A DNA stretch of 64,000 nucleotides from SIG480 sp045636865 (GTDB taxonomy: Bacteria > Bacillota > Clostridia > Oscillospirales > JAAYXM01). Below, in pieces: positions 15,386 through 23,721 of the stretch (position 1 is its first letter; every line of letters begins with the position of its first letter). The notes beneath the pieces were generated by a model. It did not search any database and had not been told where the DNA came from. It saw only the letters and a program-made list of their open reading frames with translations. Location: positions 41,475-105,474 of the forward strand of contig JAZTYJ010000013.1 of the NCBI GenBank assembly GCA_045636865.1, given 5' to 3'. Both the position numbers and the translations under genes were made by a program.

Positions 15386-16408
15386 ATGAAAAAGTCAGAT
15401 TTCAATTTTATGCTCCCCGAAGAACTCATCGCACAGACCCCGATAGACAAAAGAGATACATCACGTCTTCTTGTTCTCGATAAAAAAAACGGTGATATTT
15501 CTCACAAGCATTTTTCCGATATTCTTGATTTCTTAAAACCCGGCGACTGCCTCGTTCTGAATGATTCAAGAGTTATCCCCGCACGTCTTTTCGGAGAAAG
15601 AAAAACAGGCGGTGCCGTTGAGGTTCTCCTTCTCAAAGATATTGGAAACAACAAATGGGAAGCCCTCACCCGCCCCGGCAGAAAGACAAAAATCGGAGAA
15701 GAAATCTTTTTCGGTAACAATCGTCTCCGCGCCGTTGTGAGGGATGAGCTTCCCGACGGTAAACGTGTTGTTGAATTTTTCTTTGACGGGATTTTTCTTG
15801 AGATTCTTGAAGAACTCGGTCAGATGCCACTTCCGCCTTACATACACGAACGACTCGAAAACCCCGAGCGTTACCAGACGGTTTATTCAAAGAACACGGG
15901 CTCTGCCGCAGCACCTACTGCAGGACTCCATTTTACAGATGAGCTTCTTGAAAAGATCAGAGAAAAAGGCGTAAATACTGCATTCGTAACTCTCCACGTA
16001 GGACTTGGTACATTCCGCCCCGTGAAGGCAGACTCGATAGAAGACCACATAATGCATTCGGAATATTTCGAGATTCCGGAGGAGTCTCAAAAGCTGATTC
16101 TCGAAACAAAAAAATCAGGCGGTCGCATAATCGCAGTAGGAACAACCTCCTGCCGCACACTTGAATCAGCATTTTCTGTCGACGGAATCATCGCAAAAGC
16201 ATCCGGTGATACAAGTATTTTTATCTATCCCGGATACAAATTCAAGGCAGTTGATGCACTTATAACAAACTTCCATCTCCCCGAAAGCACACTTATTATG
16301 CTCGTTTCCGCACTTGCCGGCCGAGAAAATATTCTGAGCGCCTATGAGACGGCAATTAAAGAAAAGTACCGATTCTTCAGTTTCGGTGATGCTATGCTGA
16401 TAATTTAA
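15386..16408 (+). CDS. queA: S-adenosylmethionine:tRNA ribosyltransferase-isomerase
   Basis: A 340-residue enzyme that transfers the ribosyl part of SAM to preQ1-tRNA, forming epoxyqueuosine. Signatures: FMLPEELIAQTP near the N-terminus, NDSRVIPARL, and TAGLHFT with VTLHVGLGTFRPV in the central part. It is 11 nt before tgt; the pair provides successive steps of queuosine modification. The start follows AAAGGA. Confidence 0.97.
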   Translation: MKKSDFNFMLPEELIAQTPIDKRDTSRLLVLDKKNGDISHKHFSDILDFLKPGDCLVLNDSRVIPARLFGERKTGGAVEVLLLKDIGNNKWEALTRPGRKTKIGEEIFFGNNRLRAVVRDELPDGKRVVEFFFDGIFLEILEELGQMPLPPYIHERLENPERYQTVYSKNTGSAAAPTAGLHFTDELLEKIREKGVNTAFVTLHVGLGTFRPVKADSIEDHIMHSEYFEIPEESQKLILETKKSGGRIIAVGTTSCRTLESAFSVDGIIAKASGDTSIFIYPGYKFKAVDALITNFHLPESTLIMLVSALAGRENILSAYETAIKEKYRFFSFGDAMLII

Positions 16409-16419
16409 AGGAGACCTAT

Positions 16420-17550
16420 ATGTTTAAACTTTTAAAGACAGAAAACAAAGCACGACGCGGTGAGTTTGAAACTGCTCACGGAACCGTTCAGACTCCCGTT
16501 TTTATGAACGTTGCAACTCTCGGCGCAATAAAGGGCGCGCTTGATACAAAAGACCTCAAAGACAACGGATGTCAGGTTGCTTTGTCAAACACATACCATC
16601 TGCACCTTCGCCCAGGTGAAGACATTGTCAAGAAAATGGGGGGACTCCACAAATTCATGAACTGGGACGGTCCTATCCTTACGGACAGCGGCGGATTTCA
16701 GGTTTTTTCACTTTCTTCACTTCGAAAAATCGAAGAAGAAGGCGTTACATTCGCTTCACATATAGACGGACACAAAATCTTTATGTCACCCGAAACATCC
16801 ATGCAGATCCAATCCGCTCTTGGCTCGGATATAGCCATGGCTTTTGACGAGTGTGTCGAAAACCCTTCTCCCTATGAGTATGTGAAAGCATCGTGTGAAC
16901 GCACAACGCGTTGGCTCGCAAGATGCAAAGATGAGCTTTCACGTCTCAACAGTCTTGAGGACTGCACAAATCCCGGGCAGATGCTTTTCGGCATCAACCA
17001 GGGCGGAACCTATGACGATCTCCGAATCAAACATATGATCGAAATTGAAAAGCTCGACCTCCCCGGCTATGCAATCGGCGGTCTTGCTGTCGGTGAATCA
17101 CACGAGGAGATGTACCGAATTATCGATTCCGTTGAACCATATATGCCAAAAAACAAACCACGATATCTGATGGGAGTCGGCACTCCGGCAAATATAATTG
17201 AAGGCGTTGCACGCGGAATAGACTTCTTTGATTGTGTGCTCCCCGCAAGAAACGCGCGCCACGGTCATCTTTACACCGAAAACGGTTGTATCAACTTAAA
17301 CAACGAAAAATACAAAGATGATCCTTCGCCGATTGACGAAAACTGCGATTGTTATGTCTGCAGAAATTTTTCAAGAGCGTACTTAAGACATCTCTTCAGA
17401 GCAAAAGAAATGCTCGCAATGCGTTTTGCTGTAATACACAATCTCCATTTCTACAATAAGCTTATGGAGAGAATAAGAAACGCTCTTGACAACGATGCTT
17501 TTGAAGATTTCCGTAAGGAATATTCAGGAAAATTCGATAAACGCATCTGA
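16420..17550 (+). CDS. tgt: tRNA-guanine(34) transglycosylase
   Basis: A 376-residue TIM-barrel enzyme that swaps guanine 34 of GUN-anticodon tRNAs for preQ1. TDSGGFQVFSL holds the catalytic Asp89; MAFDECVENP, GGLAVGE and the C-terminal zinc site CDCYVC with a later His are intact. It follows queA closely and is likely cotranslated from one mRNA. Start after AAAGGAGA. Confidence 0.97.
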   Translation: MFKLLKTENKARRGEFETAHGTVQTPVFMNVATLGAIKGALDTKDLKDNGCQVALSNTYHLHLRPGEDIVKKMGGLHKFMNWDGPILTDSGGFQVFSLSSLRKIEEEGVTFASHIDGHKIFMSPETSMQIQSALGSDIAMAFDECVENPSPYEYVKASCERTTRWLARCKDELSRLNSLEDCTNPGQMLFGINQGGTYDDLRIKHMIEIEKLDLPGYAIGGLAVGESHEEMYRIIDSVEPYMPKNKPRYLMGVGTPANIIEGVARGIDFFDCVLPARNARHGHLYTENGCINLNNEKYKDDPSPIDENCDCYVCRNFSRAYLRHLFRAKEMLAMRFAVIHNLHFYNKLMERIRNALDNDAFEDFRKEYSGKFDKRI

Positions 17551-17555
17551 TCTTG

Positions 17556-17584
17556 TTGAAATAGGCACAAAAAACAGGTATAAT
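17556..17584 (+). promoter_or_regulatory. Promoter of the SpoIID-domain gene
   Basis: TTGAAA (17556-17561), 17-nt spacer, TATAAT (17579-17584), 35 nt before the GTG start. Confidence 0.72.
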
Positions 17585-17618
17585 ACTTATACAAGCCTTA
17601 CGAAAGGATTTTAGGAAA

Positions 17619-19313
17619 GTGAAAAAGTTTTTAATTTCTGCATCGATCTTGATTTTGCTGTCTGTTTTTGCCCTTGCAGCACCTGAAGCAAATCCAACCG
17701 TACGCGTCGGTCTCTATTACGGAAACGATGCTATGTTCTCTGCAAATTTGCAGAACGTTGATGGTGTTGGTTATCGTTTCGGATACTTTGATTCAAATCA
17801 CGATTTCATTTCGCAATACACCGAAACCCGCACAAATCGCATCAGTATGCTCAAGGATTCCAACATCTATTACAACGACGGCAAGTTTTATGAGAGTGGC
17901 GCACCTTCAGGAAGCTCACTTATCGGTTCTTATCACGTACAGCTTGCTACCGAATATCACTCTGCCGATGAAGTGATGAATATGGTCGCTTCACTCAATA
18001 TACAAGGTCATCCCGCATTTGCCGCGGTAGAGAATGGTGTATACAAAATCCGCATAGGTTCTTATTCCACCCTTACTCTCGCGCAGGCAGATACAACAAA
18101 ATACTCGACACTCGACGGCACTTCAGTAGTCGGAAACAAGCAAAAGTGCATAACTGTCGTAAATACCGCAAACGGAAAGATTCTGTTCGAGTATGACAAC
18201 GATGTAAACCTCGCGGTTTATCCGTCGACAGATCCGTCAATTATGCCGTTGACCTGGTTTAAAGGCTATAAATACTACGGCGGTTTTCAGTACATAAGAA
18301 GCGGTGGCAACATTTCTGTTATAAATTTTGTTCCCATGCAGGAATATGTAAAAGGCGTTGTCCCTTATGAAATGTCACCGACCTGGCACATAGAAGCACT
18401 TAAGGCGCAGGCTTTGTGTGCACGCACATATGCTCTATACAACTACGGAAAGCACGGCAAAACCTTCGACGTATGCGGAAGCACAGACTGTCAGGTTTAT
18501 CGTGGTGCAAATTCCGCAAGCGATAATTCCGACCGTGCAGTTGACGAAACCTACGGCCAATATATACTTTACGACGGAAAACCGATAAATGCCGTCTTCT
18601 GCTCATCAAACGGCGGTGCTACCGAAGACTCCGAGAATGTCTGGTCTGCAGCACTTCCTTATCTCCGTGGTGTTTATGACAACAACGAAAATCTTGACAC
18701 CTGCACAAACGGACGTTGGTCTTATGAATACACACCCGAACAATTGACATATATTCTCAACGCAAAGGGTTATTCCTGTTCAACCATCGTAAATATGTAT
18801 GTTAAGGAATTCACCCGCATGGGAAATGTAAAAACTCTTACGCTCGTTGATTCAACAGGCAAAGAGTTCAATTTCTCAAAGGAAAAAGCCCGCACAATTC
18901 TGTACAGTTCAACTTATAAAAAGTACACGCACAGCCAAAGATATACAGTAAAGAAAAAAGGTGAAACTGACCAAGGCGCAAAAGAGCCTCTTTATATAAA
19001 TAATTCCGATTCTTTTATCGATCTTGCCTATGATTCTGTCTTCGCCACCGGTTCAGGCGGTACTTTAAAACTTTCCGGAAAAGAGTTTTCCGTTATCACA
19101 GCATCCGGAAAATCAACATTTAAGCCAAAGAAAACAACAGCACAATCTACACCTTCGACAACCGAAAATGTTTTTGTTGTTTCCGGAACCGGCTGGGGGC
19201 ACAATGTCGGCTTGAGTCAGAACGGAGCAAAGGCAATGGCCCTTTCAGGAAAGACGGCTGCCGAAATTATTCACTTTTATTATACTGACGTTGAAATTTA
19301 CCGTGCTTATTAA
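17619..19313 (+). CDS. Secreted SpoIID/LytB-domain protein
   Basis: A 564-residue exported protein. A signal peptide covers residues 1-20 (cleavage after ALA). About 105-175 resembles a SPOR domain, which binds denuded glycan. The SpoIID domain starts near 220: YVKGVVPYEMSPTWHIEA contains Glu251, equivalent to the catalytic Glu of the SpoIID lytic transglycosylase, and CSSNGGATEDSENVW and GTGWGHNVGLSQNGA follow. It therefore probably cleaves peptidoglycan. It is longer than engulfment SpoIID and has a vegetative-type promoter, so it may be a LytB-like wall remodeller rather than SpoIID itself. The start is GTG with AAAGGA 10 nt upstream. Confidence 0.87.
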   Translation: MKKFLISASILILLSVFALAAPEANPTVRVGLYYGNDAMFSANLQNVDGVGYRFGYFDSNHDFISQYTETRTNRISMLKDSNIYYNDGKFYESGAPSGSSLIGSYHVQLATEYHSADEVMNMVASLNIQGHPAFAAVENGVYKIRIGSYSTLTLAQADTTKYSTLDGTSVVGNKQKCITVVNTANGKILFEYDNDVNLAVYPSTDPSIMPLTWFKGYKYYGGFQYIRSGGNISVINFVPMQEYVKGVVPYEMSPTWHIEALKAQALCARTYALYNYGKHGKTFDVCGSTDCQVYRGANSASDNSDRAVDETYGQYILYDGKPINAVFCSSNGGATEDSENVWSAALPYLRGVYDNNENLDTCTNGRWSYEYTPEQLTYILNAKGYSCSTIVNMYVKEFTRMGNVKTLTLVDSTGKEFNFSKEKARTILYSSTYKKYTHSQRYTVKKKGETDQGAKEPLYINNSDSFIDLAYDSVFATGSGGTLKLSGKEFSVITASGKSTFKPKKTTAQSTPSTTENVFVVSGTGWGHNVGLSQNGAKAMALSGKTAAEIIHFYYTDVEIYRAY

Positions 19314-19401
19314 AACTTCTATTTTTGTTATTGATTTTTATTCCAAAATTTAGTAAACTGTATTTATGCAAAATTGCAAAAAAATTTTTGAGGTGTTTAA
19401 A

Positions 19402-19869
19402 ATGAAAAAGAAATCACTTTTAGCTGTCATTACTCTCGCTTTCGTTATCGTATCAATGGTAACATTCGCTTTTGCAACAGGTGAAACTGCCACAACAACC
19501 GATACAGCAGTATCAACAGATGCCGCAACTGTCGATACAACGGTGGCAACAGATGCCGCAACAGAAGGCGACACTCCGGTCGAACCGGCTCCGTGGTATG
19601 CAGGACTTCTCTCAACTCCGATCCCGATGCTTGTTGTTATGTTTGCGCTCTTCTACTTCGTTCTTATCAGACCGGAAAACAAGAGAAAGAAGGAAACAGC
19701 AAATATGCGCTCAAGCCTTAAGGTCGGCGACGAAATCACTACTATCGGCGGAATCATCGGAACTATCACAAAGGTTAAAGATGACGAAATCACAATCAAG
19801 ACGGGTTCTGAAGAAAACAAAATGAAAATTGCAAAATGGGCTGTAAGCTCCCTTAACAAGAAAGACTAA
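19402..19869 (+). CDS. yajC: Preprotein translocase subunit YajC with extended N-terminus
   Basis: A 155-residue protein. The YajC core, PMLVVMFALFYFVLIRPENKRKKE followed by LKVGDEITTIGGIIGTI, occupies residues ~75-130; YajC is an accessory of the SecDF complex. Unusually, it is preceded by a second hydrophobic segment resembling a signal peptide (residues 1-26) and a Thr/Ala/Asp-rich stretch with two imperfect copies of a TDAAT unit. The start at 19402 follows GAGGTG; an ATG at 19366 lacks a ribosome-binding site. Next gene is its usual partner family, TIGR04086. Confidence 0.92.
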   Translation: MKKKSLLAVITLAFVIVSMVTFAFATGETATTTDTAVSTDAATVDTTVATDAATEGDTPVEPAPWYAGLLSTPIPMLVVMFALFYFVLIRPENKRKKETANMRSSLKVGDEITTIGGIIGTITKVKDDEITIKTGSEENKMKIAKWAVSSLNKKD

Positions 19870-19940
19870 TATTTTGCTTTAAGTAATATTTCTTTTCACT
19901 TTCGAATAGTTATTTATATATCTGTTTCGGAGGTGGATTT

Positions 19941-20345
19941 ATGAAAAAAACAGTTGAAAATATCAAAAAACCGGGTAATTTTATGATTACCCTTTTTTTG
20001 AACTCTCTCATCGGCATTTTGCTCACGTTGATTCTCGCTTTAATTGGTGCAGGATTGGTTTCATCCGAAGTTATTTCACCTGACTTTATTCCGATTTTGT
20101 CCGGTATAGCAATTTTTCTCGGTGCATTTCTTTCGAGCCTTCTTTCTGCAAGAAAGCTGAGGTTTCCAATCTACGCAGCACTTGCCCAAGGAGCGTTAAA
20201 TGTATTGATACTATATCTTGTCGGAGCAATTCTGTTTGGCAGGGTATCCCCCATTTCATCTGTTTTGCTTGTCCTTATATGTTCTTTTATCGGCGCAATT
20301 TTAGGGGCTGTTTTTTCAGTCTTCTTTTCTTCCGGCAAAAGATGA
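19941..20345 (+). CDS. TIGR04086 family membrane protein
   Basis: A 134-residue protein with four hydrophobic helices and a basic N-terminus (MKKTVENIKK). The pattern, including a gap of 71 nt after yajC, fits TIGR04086, a family commonly found beside yajC in spore-forming Firmicutes. Function unknown. The ATG follows CGGAGGTG. A hairpin follows the gene. Confidence 0.78.
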   Translation: MKKTVENIKKPGNFMITLFLNSLIGILLTLILALIGAGLVSSEVISPDFIPILSGIAIFLGAFLSSLLSARKLRFPIYAALAQGALNVLILYLVGAILFGRVSPISSVLLVLICSFIGAILGAVFSVFFSSGKR

Positions 20346-20349
20346 TTGC

Positions 20350-20380
20350 AAACGGACTGTGCGTCGCACAGTCCGTTTAT
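20350..20380 (+). terminator. Hairpin between the TIGR04086 gene and cca
   Basis: A 14-bp stem AAACGGACTGTGCG / CGCACAGTCCGTTT with a 1-base loop (in practice a shorter stem). The T-run is only TTT, so it is a weak terminator or an mRNA-stabilising hairpin. The cca ribosome-binding site follows at once. Confidence 0.55.
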
Positions 20381-20399
20381 CAAAAAGGAGGTGTAAACC

Positions 20400-21557
20400 G
20401 TGGAAAACTTCAAAAATACTATTCCGGATTATGTAATACGTATCCTTTCCGATCTCGAGAGCAACGGCTTCGATGCATATGTCGTCGGCGGATGTGTGCG
20501 CGATTATCTTCTTTCTCACCCCACAAACGACTGGGATGTATGCACCTCTGCCCTGCCTGAAAAAGTAAAAGCAACTCTCTCTGATTTTCACACGGTTGAC
20601 ACCGGAATTTCTCACGGCACGGTTACTGCAGTAATAGACGGTAATACTTGCGAAATTACAACCTTCCGTCGCGAAGAGGGGTATTCTGACCACAGACATC
20701 CCGACTCTGTTTCTTTTACGAGCAAAATAGAAGATGACTTGAAACGGCGCGACTTCACCGTTAACGCTATGGCATTTTCGTTAAAAAACGGTTTTTTTGA
20801 TCCTTTTTCGGGAAAAGACGATTTAGACAACAAGCTTATCCGTTGCGTCGGAAACCCGTATGACCGCTTTGACGAAGATGCTCTCCGCATAATCCGTGCA
20901 CTTCGCTTCTCTTCATGTCTCGGTTTCGAAATAGAAAAAGAAACCGCAAGCGCGATATCAGAGCTGTTTCCATCTCTTGAATTTGTTGCAAATGAACGCA
21001 TCTCTGCAGAGCTTCGACGTCTTCTTTGCGGAGATATGGCGACTGATATTATGACAAAATTTCTGCCTGTATTTGAATTTATTTTCAAAACAGAGATAAC
21101 ACCACTTACAGAAAGGACAAGCTTTTCAAAAAATTTCTTTATAAGACTTTCTCACATCCTTTCTCACCTTTCTCCACAAACGGCAGCGGATATACTTCAC
21201 GAACTCAAATTTGACAATCAAACAATAAAAACTGTTTGTTTTTTATTGGAAAATAAAGATTTAAAGCTTTGTAATGACAAAATCGAAACAAAAAAATTAC
21301 TTTCAGCATTCGGACGTGAAAAATTATATCTTCTTTCCGATTTTCTTCTTTTTAAAGAATCATCAGCTTACAAAAAGCAAGCTGAAAAACTCCCCGTAAT
21401 CACCCTGTCAGAGCTTGATATTTCAGGCAATGACCTCATTTCAGAAGGAATTGCCCCCGGCAAAGCTATCAGCACTTTGCTCTCTTTGGCACTAATGTCA
21501 GTTTTGGAAGAAAAATGTCCTAATATAAAGCAAGATTTATTAAAATACATACTTTAA
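20400..21557 (+). CDS. cca: CCA tRNA nucleotidyltransferase
   Basis: A 385-residue class II nucleotidyltransferase that builds or repairs the tRNA 3' CCA end. VVGGCVRDYLL (residues 27-37), the metal-binding DWDV acids, RRDFTVNAMAF and the FDEDALRIIRALRFSS motif are intact. The start is GTG at 20400, 6-7 nt after AAAGGAGGTG. The tRNA-Gly in this window encodes its own CCA, so here the enzyme may mostly repair. Single-gene unit ending in a clear terminator. Confidence 0.95.
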   Translation: MENFKNTIPDYVIRILSDLESNGFDAYVVGGCVRDYLLSHPTNDWDVCTSALPEKVKATLSDFHTVDTGISHGTVTAVIDGNTCEITTFRREEGYSDHRHPDSVSFTSKIEDDLKRRDFTVNAMAFSLKNGFFDPFSGKDDLDNKLIRCVGNPYDRFDEDALRIIRALRFSSCLGFEIEKETASAISELFPSLEFVANERISAELRRLLCGDMATDIMTKFLPVFEFIFKTEITPLTERTSFSKNFFIRLSHILSHLSPQTAADILHELKFDNQTIKTVCFLLENKDLKLCNDKIETKKLLSAFGREKLYLLSDFLLFKESSAYKKQAEKLPVITLSELDISGNDLISEGIAPGKAISTLLSLALMSVLEEKCPNIKQDLLKYIL

Positions 21558-21560
21558 AAG

Positions 21561-21603
21561 GAGTTAATGTACCCATTTTCAGGTATCTTAACTCTTTTTT
21601 TCT
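21561..21603 (+). terminator. Terminator after cca
   Basis: GAGTTAA / TTAACTC outer stem with an inner GTACC/GGTAT pairing, followed by nine T residues. Confidence 0.85.
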
Positions 21604-21631
21604 TGACAAAATAGTTACAATAGGTTACAAT
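21603..21631 (+). promoter_or_regulatory. Promoter of the YabE-like gene
   Basis: Perfect TTGACA (21603-21608), 17-nt spacer, TACAAT (21626-21631). GTTACAATAGGTTACAATG is a direct repeat of GTTACAAT spanning the spacer and -10 box. Confidence 0.78.
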
Positions 21632-21711
21632 GTGTAATAAGTTGCTTTGAAATTGTTATTTTAACTCTGACACTTTCATATATTTTTATGGAAAGAAATT
21701 TGGAGGAAATT

Positions 21712-22737
21712 ATGAAATTTGAAAAAGAACTTTTTACAAAACCAATTATGAGATATGCTGTGATAGTTTCACTTATTCTCGTTGTTTTTATTCTCTGCGC
21801 CGCTGCCGCTCGCGCAGACAGCAACATCTTTGTTGTGCTCGACGGTGAAAACAGATCTATCTATAACAGCAGCAAAAATGTTACAACCGATTTTTTATCA
21901 GAAACCGAATTGACTCTCCCCGAAAGCAAATACTTTGATATGCCTGACAAGGCAGAGAATGGTATCGCCGTAATAAACATACTTGATAAAAATGTTATAA
22001 AGGCAACAATAGATGGCGAAGTTAAAACTCTATATTCCATCGAAGGAATGACGATTTCCGATCTCCTTAAAGATTACGGCATAACACTCGGCCCTGACGA
22101 CATAATATCTGTACCACTTGACTCCTCAGCCTCTGACGGTCTTGAATTTGAGCTTAAAAGAATTGTATTTAAAACAGTCGAAGAATTTGTTGATATTCCA
22201 TTTTCTACAAAAAAGCGTCCGTCTGCCAACCTCAACAGAGGAACTTCAAAAACGGTGGAAGATGGAAAAGCCGGTTCAAAAAAGCGTGTTTTTGAAGTTA
22301 AGACGGAAAACGGAAAAGAAATTTCAAGAAAGCTGATTTCAGAGACAGTTATAACTCCCCCGACTGATAAAATCGTTGAATACGGCACAAAGGAAGTTAT
22401 AAATTCAGGCTTTGTGGTTACAAAATCAGGAGAACGACTCGAATACAAAAACGTTATGAAGATGAGCGCGACAGCTTATACAACCGAACGCACATCCGAC
22501 AAAATAACCGCAACCGGAAAGGTCGCAAGAGTTGGTCTTGTTGCAGTTGATCCAAAAGTCATCCCACTTGGTTCAAAACTCTATATTACGTCTTCTGACG
22601 GAAAAAGCTGGATTTACGGCACGGCAGTAGCGGCGGATACGGGTGTTCGCGGTAAAAGGATTGACCTTTTCTTTGATACCTATAAAGAATGCATCAATTT
22701 CGGCAGAAGAAGCGCTACCGTTTATATTTTGAAATAA
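21712..22737 (+). CDS. YabE-like DUF348/G5/3D-domain cell-wall protein
   Basis: A 341-residue secreted or membrane-anchored protein. One N-terminal helix (about residues 12-36) is followed by a DUF348 repeat (TIDGEVKTLYSIEGMTISDLL), a G5 domain (about 165-235) and a C-terminal 3D domain (MSATAYTT, VAVDPKVIPLGSKLYI, AADTGVRGKRIDLFF) with the three conserved Asp residues. 3D domains are related to resuscitation-factor and MltA lytic transglycosylases, so it likely trims peptidoglycan. It precedes rsmA, as yabE precedes rnmV-rsmA in Bacillus. The ATG at 21712 follows TTTGGAGG; the ATG at 21688 does not. Confidence 0.9.
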   Translation: MKFEKELFTKPIMRYAVIVSLILVVFILCAAAARADSNIFVVLDGENRSIYNSSKNVTTDFLSETELTLPESKYFDMPDKAENGIAVINILDKNVIKATIDGEVKTLYSIEGMTISDLLKDYGITLGPDDIISVPLDSSASDGLEFELKRIVFKTVEEFVDIPFSTKKRPSANLNRGTSKTVEDGKAGSKKRVFEVKTENGKEISRKLISETVITPPTDKIVEYGTKEVINSGFVVTKSGERLEYKNVMKMSATAYTTERTSDKITATGKVARVGLVAVDPKVIPLGSKLYITSSDGKSWIYGTAVAADTGVRGKRIDLFFDTYKECINFGRRSATVYILK

Positions 22738-22740
22738 CAA

Positions 22741-22772
22741 AAACTGCACACATATACGTGTGCAGTTTATTT
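22741..22772 (+). terminator. Terminator after the YabE-like gene
   Basis: An 11-bp stem AAACTGCACAC / GTGTGCAGTTT with loop ATATAC, then TATTT. Confidence 0.85.
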
Positions 22773-22775
22773 CTG

Positions 22776-22804
22776 TTGAAGTTTTAAAATAAAACGTGTA
22801 TAAT
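22776..22804 (+). promoter_or_regulatory. Promoter of rsmA
   Basis: TTGAAG (22776-22781), 17-nt spacer, TATAAT (22799-22804), directly after the preceding terminator. Confidence 0.72.
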
Positions 22805-22834
22805 GTAATCAATACTTTTACGAGGTAGAAAAAT

Positions 22835-23701
22835 ATGGATTTGTTCTCAATAAAAAACATAAAAGATATTCTTGCAAGGCATGGCTTTCATTTTTCAAAA
22901 TCATTAGGTCAGAACTTTCTTACAGAGCGCTGGGTATGCGAGGAAATCGCCTCTCGTTCTGATATAACTCCTGATGATTCCGTCCTCGAGATAGGCCCCG
23001 GAATCGGAAGTTTGACGTCTATTCTCTGCGAGTCTGCCGGAAATGTTGTGGCTGTTGAAATTGACCGTTCACTTCTTCCCGTTCTTTCAGAGACACTTGC
23101 GCAGTACAAAAACATAAGCATAATTAACTCCGATATTATGAAGTGTAATCTAAAAGAGCTTGTGGATGCTGAATTTTCAGGCAAGAAGCCAAAAGTATGT
23201 GCAAATCTCCCCTATTACATCACAACACCCATTCTTTCATACTTAATCGAATCAAAGCTCTTTTCCTCCGTTACGACCATGATTCAGAAAGAAGTAGCCG
23301 AGAGAATCTGCGCAAAACCAAAAACATCTGAATACGGTGCTTTTTCGATTTACGTTCAATACTACACCGAACCCGAATATCTGTTCACCGTTTCCGCCGA
23401 TTGCTTTATCCCTCAGCCAAAAGTTGAGTCTGCGGTAGTAAAACTAAACACACGAAAAACACCTCAGGTTTCCGTTAAATCCGAGGAGATGTTTTTCAGA
23501 GTAGTAAAGGCAGCTTTTGCACAGAGGCGCAAACAGCTTGCAAACAGCTTACATTCAAGCTTTAAAAATCAACTTGAAAAAAGTGAGCTTTCCGATATTC
23601 TGACATCTCTTGGCCACAAACCAACAGTACGCGGAGAAGAGCTTTCAATTGAGGATTTTGCAAAACTTTCAGATGAGATATACACAAAAACACAGTTGTA
23701 A
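22835..23701 (+). CDS. rsmA: 16S rRNA dimethyladenosine transferase
   Basis: A 288-residue SAM methyltransferase (KsgA) that dimethylates A1518 and A1519 of 16S rRNA late in 30S assembly. SLGQNFL (23-29), the SAM motif LEIGPGIGSLT, and the catalytic NLPYYITTPI are present. The last codons lie in the terminator hairpin shared with convergent recN. A GAGGTAG sequence precedes the ATG. Confidence 0.97.
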   Translation: MDLFSIKNIKDILARHGFHFSKSLGQNFLTERWVCEEIASRSDITPDDSVLEIGPGIGSLTSILCESAGNVVAVEIDRSLLPVLSETLAQYKNISIINSDIMKCNLKELVDAEFSGKKPKVCANLPYYITTPILSYLIESKLFSSVTTMIQKEVAERICAKPKTSEYGAFSIYVQYYTEPEYLFTVSADCFIPQPKVESAVVKLNTRKTPQVSVKSEEMFFRVVKAAFAQRRKQLANSLHSSFKNQLEKSELSDILTSLGHKPTVRGEELSIEDFAKLSDEIYTKTQL

Positions 23702-23721
23702 TCATACAACTGTGTTTTTTC
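23686..23721. terminator. Bidirectional terminator between rsmA and recN
   Basis: AAAAACACAGTTGTA / TACAACTGTGTTTTT, a 15-bp stem with loop ATCA and tracts on both sides. The rsmA stop codon is inside it. Confidence 0.92.
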
